The translations under genes and the position numbers were made by a program. The notes below the pieces were generated by a model, which was given only the letters and a program-made list of their open reading frames with translations, made no database searches and was not told where the DNA came from. DNA of 16,841 nucleotides from an uncultured bacterium (GTDB lineage Bacteria > Patescibacteriota > Minisyncoccia > Phycocordibacterales > PALSA-1337): assembly GCA_903905325.1 (NCBI GenBank), contig CAIVGA010000026.1:1-16841 (forward strand). The letters run 5' to 3'. Shown here piece after piece: positions 1 through 7,326 of the stretch. How positions within the stretch are numbered: position 1 is the first letter of the stretch; the number at the start of each line of letters is the position of its first letter.

Positions 1-331
1 CAAAAATTTCTTTTTTGACCCACTCTTTTTGTTCCAATTCCAAAATGTCTCCATGAATAAGCGTCAATTTTCCGGACAGACCATCTTTATCATCTCGCAC
101 GCACTCTTTTTTGAATTTTTCTTGCAATAAACTGATTGCGCGATCATCTTTTTCTATTGCAATCACATGTGCACCAGTTTTCAAAAGTTCTGTCGTCAAA
201 ATTCCTGTCCCAGGTCCAATTTCTAGGACTAGTTCTCCAGTTTTTATCGTCGCAGCATCAATAATTTTCTTCAAAGCCGATGGCGAATGTAGAAAGTGTT
301 GCCCGAGAGATTTTTTCGCTATTAATTTCAT
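1..331 (-). CDS. rsmA: 16S rRNA adenine dimethyltransferase RsmA/KsgA, N-terminal part
   Basis: Translating the reverse strand from ATG at 331 gives about 110 residues that begin MKLIAKKSLGQHFL, the classic KsgA/Erm N-terminus, followed by the SAM-binding motif EIGPGTGILT (about residues 37-46) and an acidic stretch IEKD (about 59-62) that binds the cofactor ribose. RsmA dimethylates two adjacent adenines near the 3' end of 16S rRNA late in small-subunit assembly. The gene runs off the left edge, so the NLPY-type catalytic motif and the C-terminal domain are not visible. The start is one base after the uvrD stop (TAA at 333-335), so the two are very probably one transcript. No Shine-Dalgarno sequence precedes the ATG, which suggests coupled or non-canonical initiation. 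Family membership is clear; Erm-type resistance methylases share the fold, but the chromosomal setting favours RsmA. Confidence 0.93.
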   Translation of the reverse strand, partial: MKLIAKKSLGQHFLHSPSALKKIIDAATIKTGELVLEIGPGTGILTTELLKTGAHVIAIEKDDRAISLLQEKFKKECVRDDKDGLSGKLTLIHGDILELEQKEWVKKEIF

Positions 332-332
332 A

Positions 333-2384
333 TTAAAAATCTATAAATATTGCTTTTGCACCGCTTGGTTTTGCTGGAGCTTGTTCCTCTATCAGTTCTT
401 TCTCTATATCCATTATAAATTCTGATGGCGCTGCGATTCTCTGTGCACCATAAACAGTTCGGATAATAGCATGACTCAAGTATAATTTCTTTTTTGCACG
501 AGTGATCGCTACGTAGAACAGACGCCTCTCCTCTTCTTCACCAGCTTCATCTATTTCTGCATCATCACCATGTTTGAATGGAAAAAGATCTTGCTCCATA
601 CCCGCGATAAAAACATATTCGAACTCCAAACCCTTCGCTGCATGCACGGTCATAAGTTTTACAGCCTCTTCATTTTTATTTAGATCATCTTGATCTGTGG
701 CAAGTGCTGCGTTGGCTAGAAAAGCTTCGATACCCGGAGAAATTTCCGCGGAATCTTTTTCTACGTCACCGTTTTTCTTGTCGCCACTTTTTGCATCTGC
801 AACCCATAGGTGATCATACTGTGCAGCGACAGTTACAAGCTCGCGCACGTTGAGCAAACGTTCTTCATCTTCGCCAACTCCGTCGCGGTAAAGTCGCTCG
901 ATACCCGTCTCTTGAATAACGAATTTTACGCCTTCACTAGGCCTTTTTTCCGCTATTTCATTCTTTATGTCGTCTAGCAATTTCCAGAAATTTTTTACCT
1001 TTTCACGCATGGCGAGTGGTAGTCCGCCTTCTGGTTCTGTTGCCTTCTCTTTGCTCTCAATTATTTTCATTAATGACACTTTTCCTATACCACGAACTGG
1101 CACATTGATGATACGAGTGATATCTCCCCAGCTATCTCTGTTGAGTGCCGCACGAATATATGAAATGACGTCCTTTACTTCTTTACGTTCAAAAAATCTG
1201 ACGCCAACGAGTTGATAAGGAATTTGTTTTTTGATAAAAGCTTCTTCAAGTACGCGTGATTGGAAATTTGTACGATACAAAACTGCAATTTCGCGCGCCG
1301 ATGTCCCTTTTGAAATCAAATCTCTCGCAGTGTCAGCGATCACACGGGCTTCCTCGTTCTCAGAATATGAAACTAATAAGGAAATTTTTTCTCCGTGCGC
1401 ATTGTCAGTAAATAAAGTTTTTTCACGACGCATCCTGTTCTTTTCTATAACCGAATTTGCGGCCGCCAAGATGTTTTTTGTTGAACGATAATTTTGTTCC
1501 AGTGTAATAACTGTTGCTTCTGGATAATCTTTTTCAAAATTTAGAATATTTTCTATAGTCGCACCTCTCCAGCTGTAAATATTTTGATCTACGTCACCAA
1601 CCACGCAAATATTTCTGTTTAGATTTTCACCGCCAGACTCTCCGCCACCAACTAGTGATTTTGCAATCTTATATTGCACACGATTTGTGTCCTGATATTC
1701 ATCAATGTGGATATATTTCCAGCGATTCTGGTAAAGTTTTCTCACTTCCGGATATTTTTCCAAAAGTTCTGAAGTTTTTAACAACAAATCATCGAAGTCC
1801 AACGCTCCTTCTTTTTGTAGAATAATCTCATATTTCTCCCAGACTTGTGCAATTAGCTCTTCTTTGAAGCCGGCGGAAGTGCTGTTGTTTGCTCGGTCGA
1901 AATACTCTAGTCTATTTTGTCCCTCACCTTTTGCGTGTGAAATTTTATTTAGAATAGTGCTAGGGTCATGCATTTTGGGATCTAGAGAACATTGTTCGAG
2001 TGCTTCTTTGACCGCACGTTTCGAATCTCCTCTATCAAAGATTGTGAAATGTCTGGTTAGTCCTATCAATCGAGCATTCTCTCTAATTATATGTACACCA
2101 AGGGCGTGAAAAGTGCTTACAAAAGGTGCGGAGTTTATAGAAATAGGCCTATTTATAGCCTTGTCTTCCTCTAAAAGTGTCTCCAAGCGACTTCTCATTT
2201 CAGAGGCCGCTTTATTTGTAAAAGTAATTGCCAAAATTGATGATGGTGATACACCCTTTCTGATTAGGTTGAGGATGCGGTGTGTAATAACCTTGGTTTT
2301 ACCAGAACCTGCGCCCGCAATTATGAGAAGCGGACCTTCTGTTGTATCTACCGCACGTTTTTGGGCGTCATTTAGTTGTTGCAT
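333..2384 (-). CDS. uvrD: UvrD/PcrA/Rep-family superfamily 1A DNA helicase
   Basis: A 683-residue ATP-dependent 3'-5' DNA helicase with all expected motifs in order: Q-motif around LNDAQKRAV (4-12), Walker A AGAGSGKT (23-30), motif Ia TFTNKAASEMR (54-64), Walker B/motif II DEYQDT (228-233), motif III GDVDQNIYSWRGA (263-275), motif IV QNYRST (297-302), motif V VKLMTVHAAKGLEF (575-588) and motif VI ERRLFYVAITRAK (619-631). The family unwinds DNA in nucleotide-excision and mismatch repair and clears stalled complexes. Length is slightly below the 700-750 usual for PcrA, mainly in the C-terminal tail. The ATG at 2384 is preceded by a TAATAT box 6 bases upstream and no Shine-Dalgarno, which fits leaderless initiation. 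The gene is first of a pair with rsmA. Whether it is the functional UvrD, PcrA or Rep cannot be decided from sequence alone. Confidence 0.96.
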   Translation of the reverse strand: MQQLNDAQKRAVDTTEGPLLIIAGAGSGKTKVITHRILNLIRKGVSPSSILAITFTNKAASEMRSRLETLLEEDKAINRPISINSAPFVSTFHALGVHIIRENARLIGLTRHFTIFDRGDSKRAVKEALEQCSLDPKMHDPSTILNKISHAKGEGQNRLEYFDRANNSTSAGFKEELIAQVWEKYEIILQKEGALDFDDLLLKTSELLEKYPEVRKLYQNRWKYIHIDEYQDTNRVQYKIAKSLVGGGESGGENLNRNICVVGDVDQNIYSWRGATIENILNFEKDYPEATVITLEQNYRSTKNILAAANSVIEKNRMRREKTLFTDNAHGEKISLLVSYSENEEARVIADTARDLISKGTSAREIAVLYRTNFQSRVLEEAFIKKQIPYQLVGVRFFERKEVKDVISYIRAALNRDSWGDITRIINVPVRGIGKVSLMKIIESKEKATEPEGGLPLAMREKVKNFWKLLDDIKNEIAEKRPSEGVKFVIQETGIERLYRDGVGEDEERLLNVRELVTVAAQYDHLWVADAKSGDKKNGDVEKDSAEISPGIEAFLANAALATDQDDLNKNEEAVKLMTVHAAKGLEFEYVFIAGMEQDLFPFKHGDDAEIDEAGEEEERRLFYVAITRAKKKLYLSHAIIRTVYGAQRIAAPSEFIMDIEKELIEEQAPAKPSGAKAIFIDF

Positions 2385-2390
2385 TGGGGT

Positions 2391-2396
2391 ATATTA
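2391..2396 (-). promoter_or_regulatory. -10-like box directly before uvrD
   Basis: TAATAT on the minus strand, 6 bases before the uvrD ATG. No clear -35 hexamer is seen at 16-18 bases. At this spacing transcription would begin at or next to the A of the start codon. Confidence 0.5.
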
Positions 2397-2497
2397 ACAC
2401 GCAACTGGTATTTGGTTTACATAAGTTATGATTTTGATCAATATTTAATCAGGAAACTTGACACAAAGACCAATTATGTGGCTGTGCATAATAGTGG

Positions 2498-2525
2498 TTG
2501 ACAACCTATTCTCACCTGCTACTCT
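2498..2525 (+). promoter_or_regulatory. Promoter for the LysM/M23 gene
   Basis: A perfect -35 TTGACA (2498-2503), a 16-base spacer, then TACTCT (2520-2525) preceded by TGC, an extended -10. Predicted start near 2532, giving a leader of about 60 bases. A second TTGACA sits 40 bases upstream at 2458-2463 but has no good -10 at the right distance. Confidence 0.55.
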
Positions 2526-2557
2526 AATCATACTACCCACAAAGGATAGTCACTAAT

Positions 2558-2575
2558 ATGGCTTTGTAGAGCCAT
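2558..2575 (+). other. Hairpin and three-codon mini-ORF in the M23 leader
   Basis: ATGGCT (2558-2563) and AGCCAT (2570-2575) form a perfect 6-bp stem with a 6-base loop. The left arm begins with an ATG that reads ATG GCT TTG TAG, a minimal ORF ending at 2569, with AAAGGA 11 bases upstream (2541-2546). It is in the same frame as the real start at 2594. Confidence 0.4.
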
Positions 2576-2593
2576 TTGTCGTTTTACTAAGTA

Positions 2594-3673
2594 ATGAAAC
2601 TCGAATTACATAGATCACAACCTAATCCGTCTTTTTTTAAGCGCCTAACATTATGGACGTCAATTTTTGCAATAGTAATAATTTTTGCTTTGGGTATGTA
2701 TACAAAGACTGCGCACGCCAGTCTTTTTTCTTTTTTCTACTCGCTTTTTTCGGGTCAAACAGCCTCTGCTAACGTGCAAATTGCTACTTCTAGCTCAAAT
2801 TCTCAAACTGTTGATCTACTTCAGGCAGCAACAAATATCGATCCGGATCCAGAAAAACCACTTGATACTGTGCCAGTTAATACAAACGGAGTTCTTGTTC
2901 CTGATATTGCTGCATCAGAAAATATTTCTACTGATTCACCAGTAAATACCCAAATAAGTACTTACGTTGTTCAGTCGGGCGATACTATTTCTAGTGTCGC
3001 TAAGATGTTTGGAGTGACTGCCAGTACGGTCCTATGGGCGAACAATCTTACAAGTAAATCAGCTCTTCAAGTCGGTCAGACCCTTGTGATACTTCCTATT
3101 TCAGGAATTACATATACAGTTAAAAAAGAAGGTGATACTGTTAAGAGTATTGTTAGTAAATACAAGGCGGATATTAATGATATTTTGACGTATAACGATC
3201 TTTCAATCTCTTCCGTACTTTCGGTTGGAGACACCGTGATAATTCCAAATGCGGAAATTCCAGTCTCAGTTCCTACGCGTATAGTTTTCAGAAATAATCC
3301 AGCTCATGATACAAATGGCCCAGATTATCCAGGATATTATATACGTCCTATAGATGGTGGCCACAAATCCCAAGGTCTTCACGGATATAATGCTGTTGAT
3401 CTCGCTGCTCCAATTGGCACTCCTATACACGCATCTGCCGATGGAATCGTGATTGTTAGTAGGTCTGGAGGATGGAATGGAGGATATGGTAGTTTTATAA
3501 TTATTTCTCATAATAATGGAACACAGACACTTTATGCTCACCTTTCCAAAAATATTGCCTCTACTGGTCAGCATGTAAGCCAAGGTCAGACTATTGGTTT
3601 GTTAGGTACAACGGGTGAATCTACTGGTCCTCATGTTCACTTTGAAATTAGAGGAGCCAAAAACCCGTTCTAA
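2594..3673 (+). CDS. LysM-domain M23 (LytM-type) peptidoglycan endopeptidase
   Basis: A 359-residue exported or membrane-anchored murein hydrolase. The N-terminus has basic residues and a hydrophobic helix (about 20-36) followed by a possible signal-peptidase site after AHA (40-42). A Ser/Thr-rich linker leads to two LysM repeats (about 123-168 and 172-219), each with a GD[TS] core, which bind glycan strands. The C-terminal M23 domain (about 255-357) carries the metal and catalytic set: H263 and D269 in HGYNAVDLAAP, H316 in YAHL, and H347/H349 in HVHFEI. The family cleaves peptide cross-bridges of peptidoglycan during growth or division. The start at 2594 gives a sensible export signal; an in-frame stop at 2567-2569 excludes a longer form. 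It is divergent from uvrD and ends 7 bases from the convergent comM. Confident on family; the substrate bond is not known. Confidence 0.94.
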   Translation: MKLELHRSQPNPSFFKRLTLWTSIFAIVIIFALGMYTKTAHASLFSFFYSLFSGQTASANVQIATSSSNSQTVDLLQAATNIDPDPEKPLDTVPVNTNGVLVPDIAASENISTDSPVNTQISTYVVQSGDTISSVAKMFGVTASTVLWANNLTSKSALQVGQTLVILPISGITYTVKKEGDTVKSIVSKYKADINDILTYNDLSISSVLSVGDTVIIPNAEIPVSVPTRIVFRNNPAHDTNGPDYPGYYIRPIDGGHKSQGLHGYNAVDLAAPIGTPIHASADGIVIVSRSGGWNGGYGSFIIISHNNGTQTLYAHLSKNIASTGQHVSQGQTIGLLGTTGESTGPHVHFEIRGAKNPF

Positions 3674-3680
3674 ATTTGGT

Positions 3681-5375
3681 TTAGATTTTTCTTCTATAGC
3701 TAAGTGCCTCCAGAATGTGTGTTTTATTTATTTCGACGTTTACTATTTCAGCAGAATTATCTTTTTGGCCCAGCTCTTCTTTTTTTGATATTTCTCTATC
3801 CCCTGTAGTGACCCAGTCAAGATCCGCGATAGTCTGCGCAACTTTGATGACTCGATGAATCGCACGACCAGAAAGTTCTAGTTTTCTTGCTGATATCAAT
3901 AACGCTGACCGAGCCTCGTCAGTCATTTTGACCATTTTTTCTATATGTTCGGCCGTCATCTCACTGTTGAAGCATGGTTCTGTGTATTTTTGTGAGAGGT
4001 TATTATTCGTAGGTGATTTTTTTGCGGCATGATCGGTCGCATGATATATGTGAAATCTATCTTTTTGTATGCGTCTGACTTCTTTGATTCTCGTGGCAAT
4101 TTTTTCTGTTTGGTTTGTCACTAGACTATCCGTTTGGTCACATTGCGGTCTTTTCTCTATTATTTTGTCATAATCAACCTCATCGACCTTTAACCAAATA
4201 TCTATACGATCCATTATGGGTCCAGATATTTTTCTCCAATAATTTGATATTAATCTTTCATTACAAATACAGCCGCTACCCTTTTTACGACCACAAGGGC
4301 ACGGATTCATTGATGCGAGAAGTATAGTTTGTGCAGGAAATGTAATGCTGTGTTTCATGCGAGATACTGTTATCTCATGTTCTTCAAGGGGCTGACGAAG
4401 TGCTTCAATAACAGCACGATCGAATTCTGGAAATTCATCCATGAATAAAACTCCTCTATGCGCCAAGGTTATTTCTCCAGGTCTAGGTAAGGCTCCACCA
4501 CCAATGATAGATATTGTTGATGCGGTATGGTGTGGCGCACGAAATGGTGGATCTAAAATAAGACCATCTCCCAAGGTTCTTGCGGCGGAGTGGATACTCG
4601 TCACCTCAACAGAATGTTCGTATGAAAGTGGCGGTAAAATGGAAGAGAAGCTTTGTGCTAATAAAGTTTTTCCAGTTCCCGGTGGTCCACACATAATAAC
4701 GTTGTGTGCACCAGCCGCAGCTATCTCTAGCCCTCTTTTTGCACTGTCATTCCCTCGAACGACACTCATGTTGAAAGTATTGGGTCGCATGGACGTTTCT
4801 AAGATAGTCTCCAATAGACTATTTTTTGTAAGTGGTCCGATATTTTCTAAAACTTTTTTACCAGAAAGGTGATCTAATACTTCTTGTAATGAAGAAACTG
4901 CATATATATAAATCCCTTGTGCCAAAGAAGCCTCTCGGATATTACTTTTGGGAATAAACGCTTCGACGAAGCCGAGAGATCTGGCTTGGCAAAGCATGGG
5001 CAATACACCACTTACCTTACGTATGTTTCCTTCGAGGGATAATTCACCAAGAAATAATTTTCCTGAAGGTACGAGTTCTATATCCTTCGTTGCAGCCAAA
5101 TAAGCGACAGCTATTCCAAGATCGAAAGCTGGTCCCTCTTTTCTTATATCAGCTGGGGCTAGTGAAACAACTACTTTTTGGTTTTTCTGTTTTGGAGAAA
5201 TATAACCAGAATTTTTTATAGCTGCTGAGACTCGATCTTTTGATTCTTCTACGGATCGGTCACCGAGTCCAATTACAGAAAAGTTGTGTAGACCGTTTGA
5301 AATGTCTACTTCTATTGTTACAACCTCGGTTTGTAGTCCTACGAGTTGGGCGCTATAAGTTTCTGCTATGCTCAT
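3681..5375 (-). CDS. comM: ComM/YifB-family AAA+ ATPase (Mg-chelatase-like)
   Basis: A 564-residue protein with the YifB layout: an N-terminal ChlI-like domain (about 1-170, including VIGLGDRSVEESKDRV near 34-49), a AAA+ core with Walker A GPPGTGKT (230-237) and Walker B VLFMDE (309-314), a cysteine cluster MNPCPCG...GCIC (C359, C361, C369, C371) and DRIDIW (389-394), then a C-terminal Mg-chelatase domain ending in a LEALSYRR motif. In other bacteria ComM is a hexameric branch-migration helicase needed to integrate DNA taken up by natural transformation. It is longer than the usual 500-515: extra residues lie around 410-470 and 528-548. The ATG at 5375 has TATGCT 6 bases upstream and no Shine-Dalgarno. 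It is 103 bases downstream of the dksA-like gene, with its own probable promoter. The competence role is inferred from family knowledge. Confidence 0.93.
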   Translation of the reverse strand: MSIAETYSAQLVGLQTEVVTIEVDISNGLHNFSVIGLGDRSVEESKDRVSAAIKNSGYISPKQKNQKVVVSLAPADIRKEGPAFDLGIAVAYLAATKDIELVPSGKLFLGELSLEGNIRKVSGVLPMLCQARSLGFVEAFIPKSNIREASLAQGIYIYAVSSLQEVLDHLSGKKVLENIGPLTKNSLLETILETSMRPNTFNMSVVRGNDSAKRGLEIAAAGAHNVIMCGPPGTGKTLLAQSFSSILPPLSYEHSVEVTSIHSAARTLGDGLILDPPFRAPHHTASTISIIGGGALPRPGEITLAHRGVLFMDEFPEFDRAVIEALRQPLEEHEITVSRMKHSITFPAQTILLASMNPCPCGRKKGSGCICNERLISNYWRKISGPIMDRIDIWLKVDEVDYDKIIEKRPQCDQTDSLVTNQTEKIATRIKEVRRIQKDRFHIYHATDHAAKKSPTNNNLSQKYTEPCFNSEMTAEHIEKMVKMTDEARSALLISARKLELSGRAIHRVIKVAQTIADLDWVTTGDREISKKEELGQKDNSAEIVNVEINKTHILEALSYRRKI

Positions 5376-5381
5376 GCCACA

Positions 5382-5387
5382 AGCATA
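5382..5387 (-). promoter_or_regulatory. -10-like box before comM
   Basis: TATGCT on the minus strand ends 6 bases before the comM ATG; no convincing -35. It belongs to the recurring short-spacing pattern seen through the window. Confidence 0.4.
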
Positions 5388-5409
5388 ACAACTAGTAATG
5401 ATGATTCTA

Positions 5410-5429
5410 TGAATTTTTTATGAAATTCA
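5410..5429. repeat. AT-rich inverted repeat between dksA-like gene and comM
   Basis: TGAATTT (5410-5416) and AAATTCA (5423-5429) form a perfect 7-bp stem with a 6-base loop. It lies 49-68 bases past the dksA-like stop on the minus strand, without a following T-tract, so it is a weak terminator candidate at best. It could equally be an operator for comM. Confidence 0.35.
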
Positions 5430-5478
5430 ACCAAAAAACTTATGAAGAAACGTGGGAGAAAAGTGTCGAGGTGAGACT

Positions 5479-5841
5479 TTAATGTTTGTGTTTTATCGAA
5501 ATGCGAGCAGATGGATTTGCTTCAAGACGGTCTTTTTCTATTGGCTTTCCACATTTTTCACATACACCATAGGTACCTTTTGTAATACGATCTAATGCAG
5601 CCTTTACTTCTATGAGTTGATTATCCAATTGTGAGGTGATAGCAACATTTTCCTCTAAACCTTCGAGTTTGTCTGCCACTTCATTCTCGTCTGCGGAATC
5701 AACTTCCATTGCACCGGCATTAGCTTCCCATCCACCGCGGTTTTGTGGGTTTTTACTGGCTATTTCGGATAATTCCGCTTCAAGTTCTTTCTTTTCGTCT
5801 AGCAGTTTTTCCTCGAGATGTTTTATGTCTTTTGTGTTCAT
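5479..5841 (-). CDS. DksA/TraR-family protein with a degenerate zinc finger
   Basis: A 120-residue protein. Residues 1-30 are a charged coiled-coil segment and residues 52-88 a second helix, the DksA/TraR arrangement. The C-terminal finger begins YGVCEKCGKPIEKDRLEANP (91-110) with C94 and C97, but the usual third and fourth cysteines are missing: the tail reads SARISIKHKH, so S115 replaces a cysteine and only H118/H120 remain as possible ligands. Family members bind in the RNA polymerase secondary channel and modulate initiation, often with ppGpp. It starts 12 bases after the stop of the upstream membrane-protein gene, so the two are likely co-transcribed with pnp. TAAAAT lies 9 bases before the ATG; there is no Shine-Dalgarno. 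Family call is solid; the regulatory role and zinc binding are uncertain. Confidence 0.87.
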   Translation of the reverse strand: MNTKDIKHLEEKLLDEKKELEAELSEIASKNPQNRGGWEANAGAMEVDSADENEVADKLEGLEENVAITSQLDNQLIEVKAALDRITKGTYGVCEKCGKPIEKDRLEANPSARISIKHKH

Positions 5842-5853
5842 GACGCTGTTATT

Positions 5854-7305
5854 TTAGCGTACATGAGCCGCTTTTTCAAGTCTGGTCATTATTTCTGATA
5901 TGGTCTGTTCGTTTCCTGCAAAAACCAATCTTGTATTGTCTGTGAATGTGTAGATGAAGAGTGTCTGACCTTCGTTGGTTTGGAATTCTCTAACAACTTG
6001 ATTATTTACAATTCTATCTAAGAATTTTCCTCTTAGAGTCAAATATGGGCTCAGTGTTGGTTGAGGAGCTATGGTCTCTGGGGTAGAGGTTGAGAAAACA
6101 GGCGTCGAAGTTGCAGTTGAGGTGCTCATTGTTTTTGTTGAAGTACCCGATATTTTTGTTGAGGTTCCAATCGGTGTTACATTGGTCACAGGAAGTTGTG
6201 AAATGACAGCGGTATTTCCTATTCCCTGTACAGAACTTGTATCTATATACTGTTTCAAATCATCAGCTATGATACTTTCCCATTGGAGCATTCCAGCAAA
6301 GCTATTTTGGAAGAAATTGTTCGTTAATACTACAAAATAACTTATGGATCCAGAAGTATCAGAATATATCCCCAACATCCATGATGGTGTGAGTGACCGT
6401 TCTAATATATTTGGCATATTGATCTGTAGAATGCTGAGCATATCCTGAGCTGAAACCTGAATTATTTGGTTATTTCCTGTTGGTGATTTTATTGTTTGGG
6501 TTAAAATAAGTTCTCTAATTGTATCTGGTGTTTGTAGTTTTTTTAGCTCCTTATTTATATTTGCCAATATTTCTACACGACTAAGGTTATCAATAGATAA
6601 GAATGTTTGAGAATCTGCAGGTACTAGTGGTACTCGCGCCGACATGGAGACTGGTGCGCTTTGCGTAGATGGTGCGAGGACACTTTTACTATAAAGGTAG
6701 TATCCACCAAATATTCCACCACTTATTAATAATATAGATATAGCTGTTATTAGCATTTTTGTACTTAAACTAGAACCGGAGTTTGTTGAGTCAGAATTAG
6801 TTGAGGTCAAACTGTTTTGATCAGATTCTTCGTCTCTGCTTTGACTTGAAACTATTCTCTCTACACCATCCTTCCTCTTGCTCTCTGCTAAGGCCATTGT
6901 TGTAGCAGAAGTTTTTCTGCGGGATAAGACATTGGCAACATCCCCCTCATATGTTCGTACTGGTTTTATCGATGGATCTTGTGAATTTTGTTGAGACAGG
7001 TCACGTACAGATAGGTCTGGCCATACTTGTTTTTGCTCAACAGGTTTTGGTTGAGCCGGTTTTATTTCAATTGGCTTAGGTTTGAATATTTTTACTTCCC
7101 CTTCAGCTCCAGGCTGTGATTTTGACATCATCCCTCCCTTGAAAGCTGGTAAGCTACTCGTAATACTGTCTGGTTGATTGAAGAAGATGTTTTTTGTTGG
7201 TGGATTTGATGGTGTTGGTACAGGATTATTAGCGGTTGAATTGGCGCTAGCATTCACCGAATTTTCAACAGATGATGGCTTTATTGGAATACCATTTTCA
7301 TTCAT
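5854..7305 (-). CDS. Single-pass membrane protein with disordered flanks, unknown function
   Basis: A 483-residue protein that I cannot assign to a named family. Residues 1-120 are rich in Pro, Ser, Asn and Lys and look disordered. Around 117-146 there is a compact motif (RTYEGDVANVLSRR, then MALAESKRK) that resembles a stretch I have met in other Parcubacteria membrane proteins. One hydrophobic helix spans about 184-205, followed by an outside domain (about 225-355), a low-complexity Ser/Thr linker (about 378-412) and a short terminal beta-rich segment (418-483). Positive charges before the helix suggest an N-in, C-out topology. It sits between pnp and the dksA-like gene (gaps of 21 and 12 bases) and has a perfect TATAAT 7 bases before its ATG, so it may be transcribed alone as well. 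Function unknown; a cell-envelope role is only a guess from topology. Confidence 0.85.
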   Translation of the reverse strand: MNENGIPIKPSSVENSVNASANSTANNPVPTPSNPPTKNIFFNQPDSITSSLPAFKGGMMSKSQPGAEGEVKIFKPKPIEIKPAQPKPVEQKQVWPDLSVRDLSQQNSQDPSIKPVRTYEGDVANVLSRRKTSATTMALAESKRKDGVERIVSSQSRDEESDQNSLTSTNSDSTNSGSSLSTKMLITAISILLISGGIFGGYYLYSKSVLAPSTQSAPVSMSARVPLVPADSQTFLSIDNLSRVEILANINKELKKLQTPDTIRELILTQTIKSPTGNNQIIQVSAQDMLSILQINMPNILERSLTPSWMLGIYSDTSGSISYFVVLTNNFFQNSFAGMLQWESIIADDLKQYIDTSSVQGIGNTAVISQLPVTNVTPIGTSTKISGTSTKTMSTSTATSTPVFSTSTPETIAPQPTLSPYLTLRGKFLDRIVNNQVVREFQTNEGQTLFIYTFTDNTRLVFAGNEQTISEIMTRLEKAAHVR

Positions 7306-7312
7306 GGCTTAT

Positions 7313-7318
7313 ATTATA
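7313..7318 (-). promoter_or_regulatory. Consensus TATAAT in the pnp-membrane protein gap
   Basis: A perfect TATAAT on the minus strand, 7 bases from the ATG at 7305, inside a 21-base intergenic gap. It lies between GGCT and AGCC, giving a near-palindrome over 7307-7320. No good -35 is seen within pnp. Confidence 0.5.
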
Positions 7319-7326
7319 GCCGGAAA

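Noticed and set aside
2483..2491. TGTGCATAA, a relaxed DnaA-box match (TTATGCACA)
   Set aside because: Single relaxed match within a promoter region; no cluster or AT-rich unwinding element, so not an origin.
2473..2492. ATTATG-8-CATAAT inverted repeat considered as a dif site for the Xer recombinase
   Set aside because: The arm polarity is opposite to dif (which has CATAA inward to TTATG) and the arms are only 6 bp. At most an operator in a divergent promoter region.
4441..4872. 143-codon ORF opposite comM
   Set aside because: Lies wholly inside the AAA+ core of comM on the other strand; typical shadow frame.
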